A stretch of 64,000 bases of DNA from Ramlibacter sp. (GTDB lineage: Bacteria; Pseudomonadota; Gammaproteobacteria; Burkholderiales; Burkholderiaceae_C): positions 1 to 64,000 of the forward strand of contig JAAYCV010000092.1 in the NCBI GenBank assembly GCA_012729605.1. The letters run 5' to 3'. Every line of letters starts with the position of its first letter. Position 1 is the first letter of the stretch. The notes beneath the pieces were generated by a model. That model did no database searches. It was given only the letters and a program-made list of their open reading frames with translations, and was not told the DNA's origin. Below, piece after piece: positions 38,121 to 47,347 of this stretch. A program made the position numbers and the translations under genes.

Positions 38121-38852
38121 ATGAGCGATGATCGCATCATCCTGTGCATGAAATGGGGCACCAAGTACGGCCCCGAGTACATCAACCGCCTGTACGCCAT
38201 GGTGCGCCGTCACCTGAGTGGCGATTTTCGTCTGGTCTGCCTGACCGATGACAGCAAGGGCATTCGCGAAGAAGTCGAATGCTACCCGATTCCGCCGCTG
38301 GATCTGCCGCCCGGCATTCCCGAACGTGGCTGGAACAAGCTGACCACCTTCACCGCAGACCTGCACGGCCTGCAAGGCACCGCCCTGTTCCTGGATGTGG
38401 ATGTCGTCATCACCGGCCCGCTGGACGACTTTTTTACCTATCCCGGCGACTTCGTCATCATCCACGATTACAAGCGCCCCTGGCGCATTACCGGCAACTC
38501 CTCGGTCTACCGTTTCAAGATTGGCGCCTATCCGGAAATCCTCGACAAGTTCCGCAAGGAGTTTGCGACCATCCGCGAGCAGTTCCGCAACGAGCAGGCC
38601 TACCTGTCGGACGAGATGCACAAGCTGGGCAAGCTGAGCTACTGGCCGAAAGACTGGTGCCCGAGCTTCAAGTACGACTGCATTCCCGCCTGGCCAACCA
38701 ACTACTGGAAGCCGCCCTTTGTGCCGAAGAACGCGCGCATCGTGATCTTCCATGGCGAATGCAACCCGCCGGATGCCCTGGCGGGCCGCCGCAACCGCCG
38801 CTTCCGCCATATCGAACCCGCCACCTGGGTATCGCAATACTGGCGCGAATAA
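38121..38852 (+). CDS. glycosyltransferase-like protein
   Basis: 243-residue protein that looks like a GT-A fold glycosyltransferase: an N-terminal strand (RIILCMKWGTKYGPEYINRL region), a VCLTDDSKG segment, then ALFLDVDVVITGPLDDFF with the metal-binding Asp-Val-Asp. The C-terminal FHGECNPPD is a second candidate metal/donor site. No signal peptide. It begins 4 bases after yhbY and is likely cotranscribed, which gives no hint of function. The sugar and acceptor are unknown. Confidence 0.7.
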   Translation: MSDDRIILCMKWGTKYGPEYINRLYAMVRRHLSGDFRLVCLTDDSKGIREEVECYPIPPLDLPPGIPERGWNKLTTFTADLHGLQGTALFLDVDVVITGPLDDFFTYPGDFVIIHDYKRPWRITGNSSVYRFKIGAYPEILDKFRKEFATIREQFRNEQAYLSDEMHKLGKLSYWPKDWCPSFKYDCIPAWPTNYWKPPFVPKNARIVIFHGECNPPDALAGRRNRRFRHIEPATWVSQYWRE

Positions 38853-38872
38853 GGCGCGCATACAGCAACAGC

Positions 38873-38897
38873 AAGGCCGGCTTGAAGCCGGCCTTTT
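38873..38897. terminator. bidirectional terminator between glycosyltransferase gene and tatC
   Basis: 9-bp stem (38873-38881 with 38887-38895) of GGCCGGC core with AA/TT ends and T4 following on the plus strand; on the minus strand it lies 28 bases past the tatC stop. Confidence 0.8.
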
Positions 38898-38922
38898 GCA
38901 TCCTGCGTGCCTGTGGCGGTGC

Positions 38923-39717
38923 TTACTCCGCCTTGGCCTCGTCCTCGTTCTCGCTGTCAGGCGACTTGCTGACGCGATTGAACCAGCCCGACCCCCAGAT
39001 GCCGACCTCGTACAGCAAGCACATGGGAATCGCCAGTGCCAGCTGTGACAGCACGTCAGGCGGCGTGACAATCGCGGCCACGACGAAAGCAAGTACGATG
39101 AAATAGCCCCGGAAGGACTTGAGCTGCGCCACCGTGACCATGCCGAAACGCACCAGCAGCATCACCACGATAGGCACCTGGAAGGCCAGCGCAAACGCCA
39201 GATAGAGCGACAGGATCGCCTGCACGTAGGAAGCGACGTCAGGCGTGGCCGCCACCGAATCCGGCGTGAAGTGCTGGATGAAATTGAACATCTTGTCCAG
39301 CACGAAGAATTGCACGAAGGCGATGCCGGCATAGGCCAGCAGGCTGCCGAAGATGATCAGCGGCATCGCGAATTTCTTTTCGTGGTTGTACAGGCCCGGC
39401 GCGACAAAGGCCCAGGCCTGGTACATCAGCCAGGGCAAGGCCGCCAGCACTGCCACCATCATCAATACCTTGAGCGGCACGAAGAAGGGAGAAAACACAT
39501 CGACCGCGATCAGACGCGAATCGGCCGGCATATGGGCACGGATCGGCTGCGCAATGAAGTTGAGCAGGCCATCCGGACCGGGAAAGAAGGCCAGCACCAG
39601 CGCCACCGCGGCGACCCCGTACAGCATGTACAGGATGCGGTCGCGCAGCTCGATCAGATGCTCGACGAAGGGCTGCTCGCTACCCGCGAGCTCGTCCTGC
39701 TTGTTGTCCTCAGCCAT
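38923..39717 (-). CDS. tatC: Sec-independent protein translocase TatC
   Basis: 264-residue integral membrane receptor of the Tat pathway with six predicted transmembrane helices. The N-terminal cytoplasmic segment QPFVEHLIELRDRIL and the first periplasmic loop VDVFSPFFVPLKV are the conserved signal-peptide binding parts. The acidic C-terminal tail is typical. Last of tatA-tatB-tatC. Confidence 0.96.
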   Translation of the reverse strand: MAEDNKQDELAGSEQPFVEHLIELRDRILYMLYGVAAVALVLAFFPGPDGLLNFIAQPIRAHMPADSRLIAVDVFSPFFVPLKVLMMVAVLAALPWLMYQAWAFVAPGLYNHEKKFAMPLIIFGSLLAYAGIAFVQFFVLDKMFNFIQHFTPDSVAATPDVASYVQAILSLYLAFALAFQVPIVVMLLVRFGMVTVAQLKSFRGYFIVLAFVVAAIVTPPDVLSQLALAIPMCLLYEVGIWGSGWFNRVSKSPDSENEDEAKAE

Positions 39718-39775
39718 GGTACCTGTTCAGATGGAAAAGATGGCCGGCACCGGAAGATCCGGCACCGGGTGTGCA

Positions 39776-40333
39776 TCAGATGCGTTTCTTGGGGCGGAAG
39801 CGTGCCACGCGCGCAGCTGCCGACTGGATATGGGTGCGAACGCCCTGCTGCTGCTTGTACCAGACCGGCGTGGCACCGCGCTTGACGCGCCAGTTCTTGC
39901 GCGGATGGCGGTACGACGAGGCCGGACGCGGCGTGTAGCCAGTGTGGCCACCTTCGGCCGTGGCATAGCTGTCGTCAGACTGGAACACCGAGCCGGCACC
40001 GGAACTGGAGCTGCTGTCAGCAGCGCTGCCCGTCGTGCTGCTGGTACTGCCGCTGTCGTAACTGCCTTCCAGGTCGGTCTGCACGCTGCGGCCGGTTTCG
40101 TGGATCTCGCGCTCGACATCGCGCGCGGCACCCTCGACCGTTTCCTTCATCTTGCGCAGCTCGTCCAGCTCCATGCTGCGCGTGACCTCGGCCTTGACGT
40201 CGCTCACATAGCGCTGCGCCTTGCCAACCAGCGCACCCACGGTGCGCGCCACGCGCGGCAGCTTTTCCGGCCCGATGACGACGAGCGCCACCACGCCGAT
40301 CAGCGCCAGCTTGGAAATACCGAGATCAATCAC
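39776..40333 (-). CDS. tatB: Sec-independent protein translocase TatB
   Basis: 185-residue TatB. One N-terminal membrane helix ([21 protein letters not shown]) with the GPEKLP hinge, then an amphipathic helix. Residues ~95-130 are a Ser/Gly/Thr low-complexity spacer and the last ~45 residues are basic ([19 protein letters not shown]), a tail shared by betaproteobacterial TatB. Start is GTG at 40331-40333. Located between tatA and tatC. Confidence 0.95.
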   Translation of the reverse strand: MIDLGISKLALIGVVALVVIGPEKLPRVARTVGALVGKAQRYVSDVKAEVTRSMELDELRKMKETVEGAARDVEREIHETGRSVQTDLEGSYDSGSTSSTTGSAADSSSSSGAGSVFQSDDSYATAEGGHTGYTPRPASSYRHPRKNWRVKRGATPVWYKQQQGVRTHIQSAAARVARFRPKKRI

Positions 40334-40366
40334 GCTCGCCTGCTCCTGTCACCGTCAGACGGCGCA

Positions 40367-40603
40367 TCAGGACTTGTTCTTGGCTTCGACGTCGATGGTG
40401 TTGGCCTGGTCAGCCGCCTTGCTGGCCGTGACCTGCTGCTGGGCAGCGGCATCGGCCGGCGTTTCGCCTTCCTTCATGCCGTCCTTGAAACCCTTCACGG
40501 CGCCGCCCAGGTCGGTGCCGATGTTCTTCAGCTTCTTGGTACCGAATACCAGGACCACGATCAGCAGCACGATCAGCCAGTGCCAGATGGACAGAGAACC
40601 CAT
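40367..40603 (-). CDS. tatA: Sec-independent protein translocase TatA
   Basis: 78-residue pore-forming Tat subunit: one N-terminal membrane helix ([18 protein letters not shown]), the [20 protein letters not shown] hinge and amphipathic helix, and a charged tail. Preceded by the HIT gene, about 75 bases upstream, and followed by tatB. Confidence 0.97.
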   Translation of the reverse strand: MGSLSIWHWLIVLLIVVLVFGTKKLKNIGTDLGGAVKGFKDGMKEGETPADAAAQQQVTASKAADQANTIDVEAKNKS

Positions 40604-40678
40604 GTTGAACTCCTTGATGTATGTTCAGTTCAGAAAAATGATTGTAATGTGCGGTGCAGCAAGGCGGAATGCCCTGAC

Positions 40679-41032
40679 TCAGCCTTTTTTCCACGGACGC
40701 GGTCCGCCGATCACGTGGACGTGCAGGTGGTGCACTTCCTGACCACCCTGCTCGCCGGTGTTGATGACCACGCGGAAGCCGCCTTCGGGATAGGGCTCGC
40801 AGCCCTGCTCCATGGCCAGCTTCGGTGCCAGCGTCATGATCTTGCCCATCAGGGCCGCATCGGCCTCGGTCAGCGCCGCCATCGAGCTGATATGGCGCTT
40901 GGGAATGATCAGGAAATGCACGGGTGCCCACGGGTTGATGTCATGGAAGGCGAAGATGTCTTCGTCCTCGTACACCTTGTTCGAGGGAATCTGTCCTGCG
41001 GCAATCTTGCAGAAAATGCAGTCGGCTTGCAT
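40679..41032 (-). CDS. HIT family nucleotide hydrolase (HinT-like)
   Basis: 117-residue histidine-triad protein: CIFCKIAAGQIPSNKVYEDE at the start, IPKRHISSM in the middle and the triad HHLHVHVIGG near the end. HinT enzymes hydrolyse phosphoramidates such as AMP-lysine. The ATG at 41032 is preferred to a TTG eight codons upstream. It sits between the his genes and tatABC, as in many Burkholderiales. Confidence 0.93.
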   Translation of the reverse strand: MQADCIFCKIAAGQIPSNKVYEDEDIFAFHDINPWAPVHFLIIPKRHISSMAALTEADAALMGKIMTLAPKLAMEQGCEPYPEGGFRVVINTGEQGGQEVHHLHVHVIGGPRPWKKG

Positions 41033-41108
41033 GCTCACGTCCGGGTGGTTTGACAAACAATCCGTGGATTATCACCCGGAACCGTGACACATAGCTGACA
41101 TTGCTGCG

Positions 41109-41552
41109 TCATGCACCTACCGGACGGTTGTCATTCATGCGCACCATGCCGCGCACGATGCGGTACAGGAACCAGATCGAGACAATGCCCCAGGCCAGGT
41201 AGCCGGGCACGATCAGCAGCAGGAACAGCGGGCTGGTCACCACATACCAGAAGGTGGCCCAGAGCACGGAGCGGATGCGCCAGCTGAAATGGCTTTCCTG
41301 CCAGGTACCCTTGGCGTCATCGCGCTTGACCAGGTCAATCACGAAGGCCAGGATCAGCACCGCCACCCCCACCTGCAGGCCCGGAATGACGGCGGCCAGC
41401 GCCACCGCCAAGTGCAGCAGATAGCTGACCCAGCCCACGGCCTTGAGGTTGCGGGCGCGGGTTTCCAGGTCGTATCCCTGCGGGAAGGCTGGCGGCTGCA
41501 CTTGCGCCTGGGGCCGGGTTTCGCGGGCTTTTACGTCAAGCACGTCGTTCAT
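41109..41552 (-). CDS. small membrane protein, DUF4870-like
   Basis: 147-residue protein with three or four predicted hydrophobic segments (about residues 42-75 and 95-130) and a polar N-terminal ~30 residues. The layout, including LVKRDDAKGTWQESHFSWRIRSVLW between the helices, fits the COG3671/DUF4870-like membrane proteins. Function unknown. Located between hisE and the HIT gene, on the same strand, in a conserved Burkholderiales arrangement. Confidence 0.75.
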   Translation of the reverse strand: MNDVLDVKARETRPQAQVQPPAFPQGYDLETRARNLKAVGWVSYLLHLAVALAAVIPGLQVGVAVLILAFVIDLVKRDDAKGTWQESHFSWRIRSVLWATFWYVVTSPLFLLLIVPGYLAWGIVSIWFLYRIVRGMVRMNDNRPVGA

Positions 41553-41588
41553 GGCAACTCCTTGTCGAGAACGGTGGGTGGCGCGGAG

Positions 41589-41948
41589 TCAGTCGGCCGG
41601 ACGGCTCGCCTTCTCTGCAATGCCACTGATCCCTTCGCGGCGCGCAAGTTCCGCCGTAATGTCTTCCGGACGCAGGCCGTAGTGCGTGAGCGCGATCATG
41701 CTGTGGAACCAGAGATCGGCGATTTCATACACCAGTTTGGCCTTGTCGGCACCGGCATCCACATCCTTGGCTGCCATCACGGTTTCGGTGGCTTCCTCGC
41801 CAATTTTCTTGAGGAAGGCGTCCGGGCCCTTGTGCAGCAGTTTCGCCACATAACTGGTCTCGGGATTGCCACCGCGTGCCGGCAGGCGCGATTCCAGCGT
41901 GTCGGCGACACGGGCGAGGATGTCTTGCGTGGTGAAGGTCATGGCCAT
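41589..41948 (-). CDS. hisE: phosphoribosyl-ATP pyrophosphatase
   Basis: 119-residue MazG-like enzyme, second step of histidine synthesis. [30 protein letters not shown]-type core (first 17 residues: [17 protein letters not shown]) with the EEATE metal ligands, and [13 protein letters not shown]. Its start overlaps the hisI stop by one base (TAATG), so HisI and HisE are separate proteins but coupled. Confidence 0.96.
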   Translation of the reverse strand: MAMTFTTQDILARVADTLESRLPARGGNPETSYVAKLLHKGPDAFLKKIGEEATETVMAAKDVDAGADKAKLVYEIADLWFHSMIALTHYGLRPEDITAELARREGISGIAEKASRPAD

Positions 41949-42349
41949 TACTTGTAGATGCTTTCAGGGTCTTTCAAGACCGGATCGATGGCTTGCCAGT
42001 GGCCGTTTTGCAAGCTTTGGTAAAAGCAGCTGTGGCGGCCGGTGTGGCAGGCAATGCCGGGCTCGTGGCCGAGCTGCGTGATCTTGAGCAGCACCACGTC
42101 GTTGTCGCAGTCGAGGCGGATATCGTGCACGGTCTGCACATGGCCGCTTTCCTCGCCCTTGAACCAGAGCTTGTTGCGCGAACGACTGAAGTAGACGGCG
42201 CGACCAAGCTCGGCAGTCTTCTGCAGCGCTTCACGGTTCATCCAGGCGAACATCATCACGTCGCCGGTAGCGGCTTCCTGGGCAATCACCGGCACCAGGC
42301 CGTTGGCATCCCAACGCACGGCATCGAGCCAGTCTGGCGTCATCGTCAT
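41948..42349 (-). CDS. hisI: phosphoribosyl-AMP cyclohydrolase
   Basis: 133-residue zinc enzyme for the third step of histidine synthesis. [30 protein letters not shown], the metal-binding [11 protein letters not shown] and [13 protein letters not shown] are intact. It follows hisF by 9 bases and overlaps hisE. Confidence 0.97.
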   Translation of the reverse strand: MTMTPDWLDAVRWDANGLVPVIAQEAATGDVMMFAWMNREALQKTAELGRAVYFSRSRNKLWFKGEESGHVQTVHDIRLDCDNDVVLLKITQLGHEPGIACHTGRHSCFYQSLQNGHWQAIDPVLKDPESIYK

Positions 42350-42358
42350 GGCGTCTCC

Positions 42359-43141
42359 TTACAGGCGCACCGGAATGCCGCGCGCCGCCATGTGCTGTTT
42401 GGCCTGCAGCACGGTGTATTCGCCATAGTGGAAGATGCTGGCGGCCAGTACGGCATCGGCACCGCCCTGCTGCACGCCATCGGCCAGGTGATCCAGGTTG
42501 CCAACACCACCGGAAGCGATTACCGGTACCGAAATCGCATCGCTGACGGCACGCGTGAGTTCCAGGTCAAAACCGCTCTTGGTGCCATCCTTGTCCATGC
42601 TGGTGAGCAGGATTTCGCCGGCACCATAGTCGGCCATCTGGCGCGCCCAGGCCACGGCATCGAGGCCGGTGTTCTGGCGGCCGCCGTGGCTATAAACGTC
42701 CCAGCCCTCTCCGCGTGCGGCAATCTCTTCGGGCAGCACGCGGCGCTTGGCGTCGATTGCCACCACAATGCACTGCGAGCCGTAGCGGCCGGCAGCCTCG
42801 CGGATGACCTCGGGATTGGCAATGGCCGCCGAGTTGAAACTGGTCTTGTCGGCGCCAGCGTTGAGCAGGCGACGTACATCATCGACCGTGCGCACGCCAC
42901 CGCCTACCGTCAGTGGGATAAAGACCTGGCTGGCCACCGCCTCGATGATGTGCAGGATCATGTCGCGGCCATCGCTGGTGGCGGTGATGTCCAGGAAAGT
43001 GAGTTCGTCGGCACCCTGCTCGTTGTAGCGGGCGGCGATTTCGACCGGGTCACCGGCATCGCGCAGTTCGACAAAATTGACGCCCTTGACCACGCGGCCA
43101 CCGGTAACGTCGAGACAGGGGATGATTCGTTTGGCTAGCAT
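42359..43141 (-). CDS. hisF: imidazole glycerol phosphate synthase subunit HisF
   Basis: 260-residue (beta/alpha)8 cyclase subunit. [20 protein letters not shown] holds the catalytic Asp11; [10 protein letters not shown] and the second catalytic Asp in [18 protein letters not shown] complete it. The glutaminase HisH is not here. The start lies inside the last codons of the upstream SDR gene (7-base overlap). Confidence 0.97.
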   Translation of the reverse strand: MLAKRIIPCLDVTGGRVVKGVNFVELRDAGDPVEIAARYNEQGADELTFLDITATSDGRDMILHIIEAVASQVFIPLTVGGGVRTVDDVRRLLNAGADKTSFNSAAIANPEVIREAAGRYGSQCIVVAIDAKRRVLPEEIAARGEGWDVYSHGGRQNTGLDAVAWARQMADYGAGEILLTSMDKDGTKSGFDLELTRAVSDAISVPVIASGGVGNLDHLADGVQQGGADAVLAASIFHYGEYTVLQAKQHMAARGIPVRL

Positions 43142-44115
43142 GATGCGGATTGTAACGGCTGCCTTGGCAGCAGCCCCTGTTCCGGCGTCGGATAACGCAG
43201 CACCAGCCCCAGTTCCTGTTTCAGGCGGCGGTTGTCCAACTGGCGCGATTCCTGCATGAAACTCAGCAGCATCGGCGACAGCTGTTCGCGCGCCGCAGCC
43301 AGGCTGATGCGTGGCGGACGAGGCAAGCCATACAGATCAGCCGCCAGATCAAAATAGTCCCCCATTTTCAGGCGCGCATCGTCGTTCACGTGCACGATGC
43401 GCTGTGGCCGGCCACGCCATAACGCCAACCAGCAGGCACGCGCCAGGTCATCGGCATGGATGTGGTTGCTGTAGCTGTCATCCTGCGGCTGCAAGGCCGG
43501 TGTGCCACGCAACAGGCGTTCACGCGGCGTGCCTTGTGGCCGGTCTGGCGCGTAGATGCCCGGTATGCGCAGGATGCTGATGGCAGGCTGGCCCAGGCCT
43601 TGCCGGCCCCAGCGGCGCAGGGTCTGTTCGGCATGCACGCGGCGGCGCGCGCGATCGGTGGCGGGGGCCACGATATCGGTTTCACGCAGCAAAGCACCGT
43701 GGCGGTTGCCATAGACACCGCTGGTGCTGCCATAGGCCAGTTGCAAGGGTTGTCGGCCACGCCGCAAGGCCTGCACCAGGGTGCGTGTGCGCAGGTCCAA
43801 TGCGCCAGCATCGGCACCCGGTGGCGCCAGATGCAGCACGCGATGCGCCCAGCCAGCCAGCCGGCGCAGGCTGTGCGGCTGGTCCAGGTTGCCGGACAGC
43901 ACCGCCAGCCCCTGTGTGCGCAGCGCAGCCAGCCGCTGCGGCTGGCTGCTCAATGCCAGCAGCTGCACGCCGCGGCGTGGCACGGCTTGCCGCACCACGC
44001 GCGCACCGACATCGCCACAGCCGACTATCAGCAGACGCTGGCGGCGGAAACGGGCCGGCCATGCGCGCGGGCGTCGGGTCTCGGGATCAACGGTGCGGGG
44101 ACGGAACAAGGACAT
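43135..44115 (-). CDS. SDR-family NAD(P)-binding protein (atypical epimerase-like)
   Basis: 326 residues. An Arg/Pro-rich N-terminal ~27 residues precede the Rossmann motif [29 protein letters not shown] supplies the SDR Ser and Tyr region, although the usual YxxxK is not obvious. [16 protein letters not shown] is a standard extended-SDR segment. The protein resembles YeeZ-type NAD-dependent epimerase/dehydratases, whose substrate is unknown. The end overlaps hisF by 7 bases, so hisF translation may be coupled to it. Confidence 0.8.
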   Translation of the reverse strand: MSLFRPRTVDPETRRPRAWPARFRRQRLLIVGCGDVGARVVRQAVPRRGVQLLALSSQPQRLAALRTQGLAVLSGNLDQPHSLRRLAGWAHRVLHLAPPGADAGALDLRTRTLVQALRRGRQPLQLAYGSTSGVYGNRHGALLRETDIVAPATDRARRRVHAEQTLRRWGRQGLGQPAISILRIPGIYAPDRPQGTPRERLLRGTPALQPQDDSYSNHIHADDLARACWLALWRGRPQRIVHVNDDARLKMGDYFDLAADLYGLPRPPRISLAAAREQLSPMLLSFMQESRQLDNRRLKQELGLVLRYPTPEQGLLPRQPLQSASC

Positions 44116-44268
44116 GGAACAGCATCATGACAGGCTCAGGCAGCCCCGAATGTAGCAGCGACTGACCCTGCACCGATCAGGGAGCCCCAAGATACAGGAC
44201 AATAGAGCATGATGGCTCCCGCGTGGAGCCGCCCTTTTCCATCCGATTTTTGCAGGAGAACACCCCCC

Positions 44269-45318
44269 ATGGGATACCAGGTCCATATCCAGCCCAGCGG
44301 CCGCCAGTTTGAGGTTCTGGACGGCGAAACCGTGCTCGAAGCCGGCATCCGTCTGACCATCGGCCTGCCCTATGGCTGCAAGGATGGTGCCTGTGGCTCC
44401 TGCAAGTGCAAGAAGATCAGCGGCGAGGTCACGCACCACCCCTATCAGGAAAAAGCCCTGTCCGAGGCCGAACTGGCAGCCGGCATGGTGCTGGCCTGCC
44501 GTGCCGTACCGCAGTCCGACCTGGTGCTGGAATCGCGCCAGGTGACGGCAGCCGGCGCTTTCCCGGTGCGCAAGATGCCGGCGCGCGTGATGGGCCTGGC
44601 GCGCCTGGCCGATGACGTGATGCAGATCACCCTGCAGTTGCCGACCAATGCACCGCTGCAATACCACGCCGGCCAGTACATCGATTTCCTGCTGGCCGAT
44701 GGCCAGCGCCGCAGCTATTCCATGGCCACCGCCCCGCAGGACATCGATCCGGCGCAGCCGCGTGTCGATCTGCATGTGCGCCACATGCCCGGCGGCAAGT
44801 TCACCGACCATGTGTTCGACGGCATGAAGGAAAAGGAAATCCTGCGCATCGAAGGTCCGTTCGGCAGCTTCCACCTGCGCGAAGAAGACGGCCAGGGCCC
44901 GCTGATCTTTCTGGCCTCCGGCACCGGCTTTGCCCCGATCAAGGCCATGCTGGAACACATGGCACACACCGGCAGCCAGCGCCATGCAGTGCTCTACTGG
45001 GGCGCGCGCCGCCCGGCCGACGTCTACATGCACGACTGGATCACGGACTATTGCGCGCGCCATCCGCAGGTACGCTATGTGCCGGTGATTTCCGATGCCC
45101 TGCCGGAAGACGGCTGGACCGGCCTGAGTGGCCTGGCGCTGGACGTGATGCTGCAGGAGAACCCGGACATGCGCGATGCCCAGCTCTATGCCTGTGGCGC
45201 TCCCGCCATGGTGGATGCCGCCAAGGAACGCGCCATTGCCAGCCACCAGCTGGATCCGGACAACTTCTTTGCCGATGCCTTTACCTCGCTGAAGGACAAG
45301 GCGGATCCGCAAGCCTGA
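44269..45318 (+). CDS. [2Fe-2S] ferredoxin / flavin reductase fusion (glucoseen reductase-like)
   Basis: 349-residue NAD(P)H-dependent oxidoreductase: an N-terminal plant-type ferredoxin domain (CKDGACGSCKCKK, then LACRAV for the fourth Cys), an FAD-binding barrel (RRSYSMATAP) and an NAD domain (LASGTGFAPIKAMLE, YACGAPAMVD). Burkholderiales homologues are usually named CDP-6-deoxy-delta-3,4-glucoseen reductase, but no deoxysugar genes are nearby, so it is better viewed as an electron-transfer reductase of unknown partner. The ATG at 44269 follows AGGAG. Divergent from the SDR gene. Confidence 0.88.
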   Translation: MGYQVHIQPSGRQFEVLDGETVLEAGIRLTIGLPYGCKDGACGSCKCKKISGEVTHHPYQEKALSEAELAAGMVLACRAVPQSDLVLESRQVTAAGAFPVRKMPARVMGLARLADDVMQITLQLPTNAPLQYHAGQYIDFLLADGQRRSYSMATAPQDIDPAQPRVDLHVRHMPGGKFTDHVFDGMKEKEILRIEGPFGSFHLREEDGQGPLIFLASGTGFAPIKAMLEHMAHTGSQRHAVLYWGARRPADVYMHDWITDYCARHPQVRYVPVISDALPEDGWTGLSGLALDVMLQENPDMRDAQLYACGAPAMVDAAKERAIASHQLDPDNFFADAFTSLKDKADPQA

Positions 45319-45333
45319 GTAATAGCGGCTGGT

Positions 45334-45735
45334 TCAGTAGCAGAGCTCGACCAGCCGCAAGCGGTTACCGTCAGGATCCAGCACGCGCAGGATGCGCAAG
45401 CCACTGATTCTGCCCTCGCACAGCACCGGTCCCTGGAAGTTGACCCAGCCTTCGCGCTGCAGGCGGGTAGAAATCGCGGACACCGGCTGGGACGCCAGGA
45501 AGTAGAACTCCTGCATCACAGGGTTCATGTGCGCATCAACGCTATTTTCGGCAAGCTGTCGCTGGACTTCGACCAGCTGGATGCTGCCCGGGCTCAATCG
45601 GAATACATAGCCAGCATACGCCTGTGCCATGCAGGCATCGAGCTCCAGGTTCGGAACATGCTGCAGCTTGAGCACTCGGGTATAAAAATCCAGGCACTCA
45701 AATGGCCTGGTACTGGTAATCAGGGGATCCGGCAT
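45334..45735 (-). CDS. VOC (glyoxalase/bleomycin-resistance-like) family protein
   Basis: 133-residue single VOC-fold protein: LITSTRPFECLDFYTRVLKL begins the first beta-alpha-beta unit and LRILRVLDPDGNRLRLVELCY ends the second. Candidate metal Glu is in QLVEVQR and in VELCY. Substrate unknown. The gene is more AT-rich than its neighbours at its 5' end. A TTG eight codons upstream is a less likely start. Located between a plus-strand reductase and livF. Confidence 0.75.
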   Translation of the reverse strand: MPDPLITSTRPFECLDFYTRVLKLQHVPNLELDACMAQAYAGYVFRLSPGSIQLVEVQRQLAENSVDAHMNPVMQEFYFLASQPVSAISTRLQREGWVNFQGPVLCEGRISGLRILRVLDPDGNRLRLVELCY

Positions 45736-45834
45736 ATCTGAAATTGTTGCCGGAAGCAATGATCATTACGCCATCACACATGTTTCATGCGGAAATAAAC
45801 ATCCAAAAAACGTGAAATAGTCCCGCAAGCCAGT

Positions 45835-46551
45835 TTACTCGCCCAGATAGGCTGCACGCACGCGCGGATCCTCCAGCATGCTGCCTGCCTCGCCCTGCAT
45901 GGTCATCACGCCCGACTCCATCACGTAGCCGCGATCGGCAATCGACAGCGCACGGCTGGCGTTCTGTTCCACCAGCAACAGCGTCATGCCGCGCTGGTGC
46001 ACGTCCTGCACCACCTCGAAGATCTTGTCCACCATGATCGGTGACAAGCCCATGGATGGCTCATCCAGCAGCAACAGGCGCGGACGTGCCATCAGGCCAC
46101 GCGCCATCGCCAGCATCTGCTGCTCGCCGCCGGACATGGTGCCGGCCAATTGGGCACGGCGTTCCTTCAGCCGCGGGAACAACTCCAGCATGCGCTCCAT
46201 ATCCTGTGCCACGGCGGCCTTGTCCTTGCGCAGGAAGGCGCCCATCTGCAGGTTCTCGATGATGCTCATGCGCGTGAAGATGCCGCGTCCTTCCGGAATC
46301 ATCACCAGCCCTGCCCGGGCAATATCCCAGGCGCCCTTGCCGCGGATGCTCTTGCCCAGGAACTGGATATCGCCGTTGCGCACCGGCTGCAGCCCGGTGA
46401 TCGCCTTCATGGTGGTGGTCTTGCCGGCACCGTTGGAGCCGATCAGCGAGACCAGTTCGCCCTCGCGCACTTCCAGGTCGATGCCCTTGACCGCATTGAT
46501 GCCGCCGTAGGCCACTTCCAGTCCACTGATTTTCAACAGGGTTTTGCTCAT
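45835..46551 (-). CDS. livF: branched-chain amino acid ABC transporter ATPase LivF
   Basis: 238-residue ATPase. Walker A SLIGSNGAGKTTTMKAI, signature LAGTMSGGEQQMLAMARGL and Walker B LLLLDEPSMGL, with the LivF ending DPRVRAAYLGE. It pairs with LivG to power the LivHM permease. Separated from livG by 13 bases. Confidence 0.94.
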   Translation of the reverse strand: MSKTLLKISGLEVAYGGINAVKGIDLEVREGELVSLIGSNGAGKTTTMKAITGLQPVRNGDIQFLGKSIRGKGAWDIARAGLVMIPEGRGIFTRMSIIENLQMGAFLRKDKAAVAQDMERMLELFPRLKERRAQLAGTMSGGEQQMLAMARGLMARPRLLLLDEPSMGLSPIMVDKIFEVVQDVHQRGMTLLLVEQNASRALSIADRGYVMESGVMTMQGEAGSMLEDPRVRAAYLGE

Positions 46552-46564
46552 GCTGTGTTCTGCC

Positions 46565-47335
46565 TCAATGCTGCCCGGTGCCCAGATAGGCCTCGATCAC
46601 CTTCTCGTCCTTCTGCACCTGCGCCGGCGTGCCTTCGGCGATCACCTTGCCATAGTCCAGCACCGTCACGCGGTCGCACAAGCCCATGACCAGCTTCACG
46701 TCGTGCTCGATCAGCAGAATGGTGCGGTTGTCCTTGCGGATGCGGTCGATCAGCTCGCGCAGCTGCACTTTTTCGGTGGCGTTCATGCCGGCTGCCGGCT
46801 CGTCGAGCGCAATCAGCTGCGGCTCGGTCGCCAGCGCGCGGGCAATCTCCAGCCGGCGCTGATCGCCATAACTCAGCGTACGCGCACGGAAATCCGCATA
46901 TTGGCCAATGCCGACATAGTCCAGCAGTTCCTGTGCACGCTCGCGGATGGCGGCTTCCTCGGCACGGAAGGCGCGTGTCTGGAAGATGGCACCCAGCACG
47001 CCGGAATGGGTACGCACATGGCGCCCCACCATCACGTTTTCCAGCGCCGTCATCTCGGCAAACAGGCGGATGTTCTGGAAGGTCCGAGCGATGCCAGCCT
47101 GGGCCACCTTGTGTACCGCCGTCGGCTCGTAGGCCTTGCCGGCCAGTTCAAAGCTGCCACTATCCGGCGTATACAGGCCGGTGATGACGTTGAAAAAGGT
47201 CGTCTTGCCGGCGCCGTTGGGACCGATCAGGCCGTAGACCTGGCCCTGCTCGATATGCAGCTTGACCTCGCTCAGCGCCTGCAGGCCGCCAAAGCGCTTG
47301 GACACATTGCGGACTTCGAGAATCGTCGTGCTCAT
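46565..47335 (-). CDS. livG: branched-chain amino acid ABC transporter ATPase LivG
   Basis: 256-residue ATPase. Walker A LIGPNGAGKTTFFNVITGLY, signature LSYGDQRRLEIARAL, Walker B LIALDEPAAGMN and the LivG C-terminal VIAEGTPAQVQKDEKVIEAYLG. Located between livM and livF with short gaps. Confidence 0.94.
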   Translation of the reverse strand: MSTTILEVRNVSKRFGGLQALSEVKLHIEQGQVYGLIGPNGAGKTTFFNVITGLYTPDSGSFELAGKAYEPTAVHKVAQAGIARTFQNIRLFAEMTALENVMVGRHVRTHSGVLGAIFQTRAFRAEEAAIRERAQELLDYVGIGQYADFRARTLSYGDQRRLEIARALATEPQLIALDEPAAGMNATEKVQLRELIDRIRKDNRTILLIEHDVKLVMGLCDRVTVLDYGKVIAEGTPAQVQKDEKVIEAYLGTGQH

Positions 47336-47347
47336 GCTGTTTCCGCC

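Noticed and set aside
41993-43138. 381-residue plus-strand open frame
   Set aside because: Shadow of hisI and hisF.
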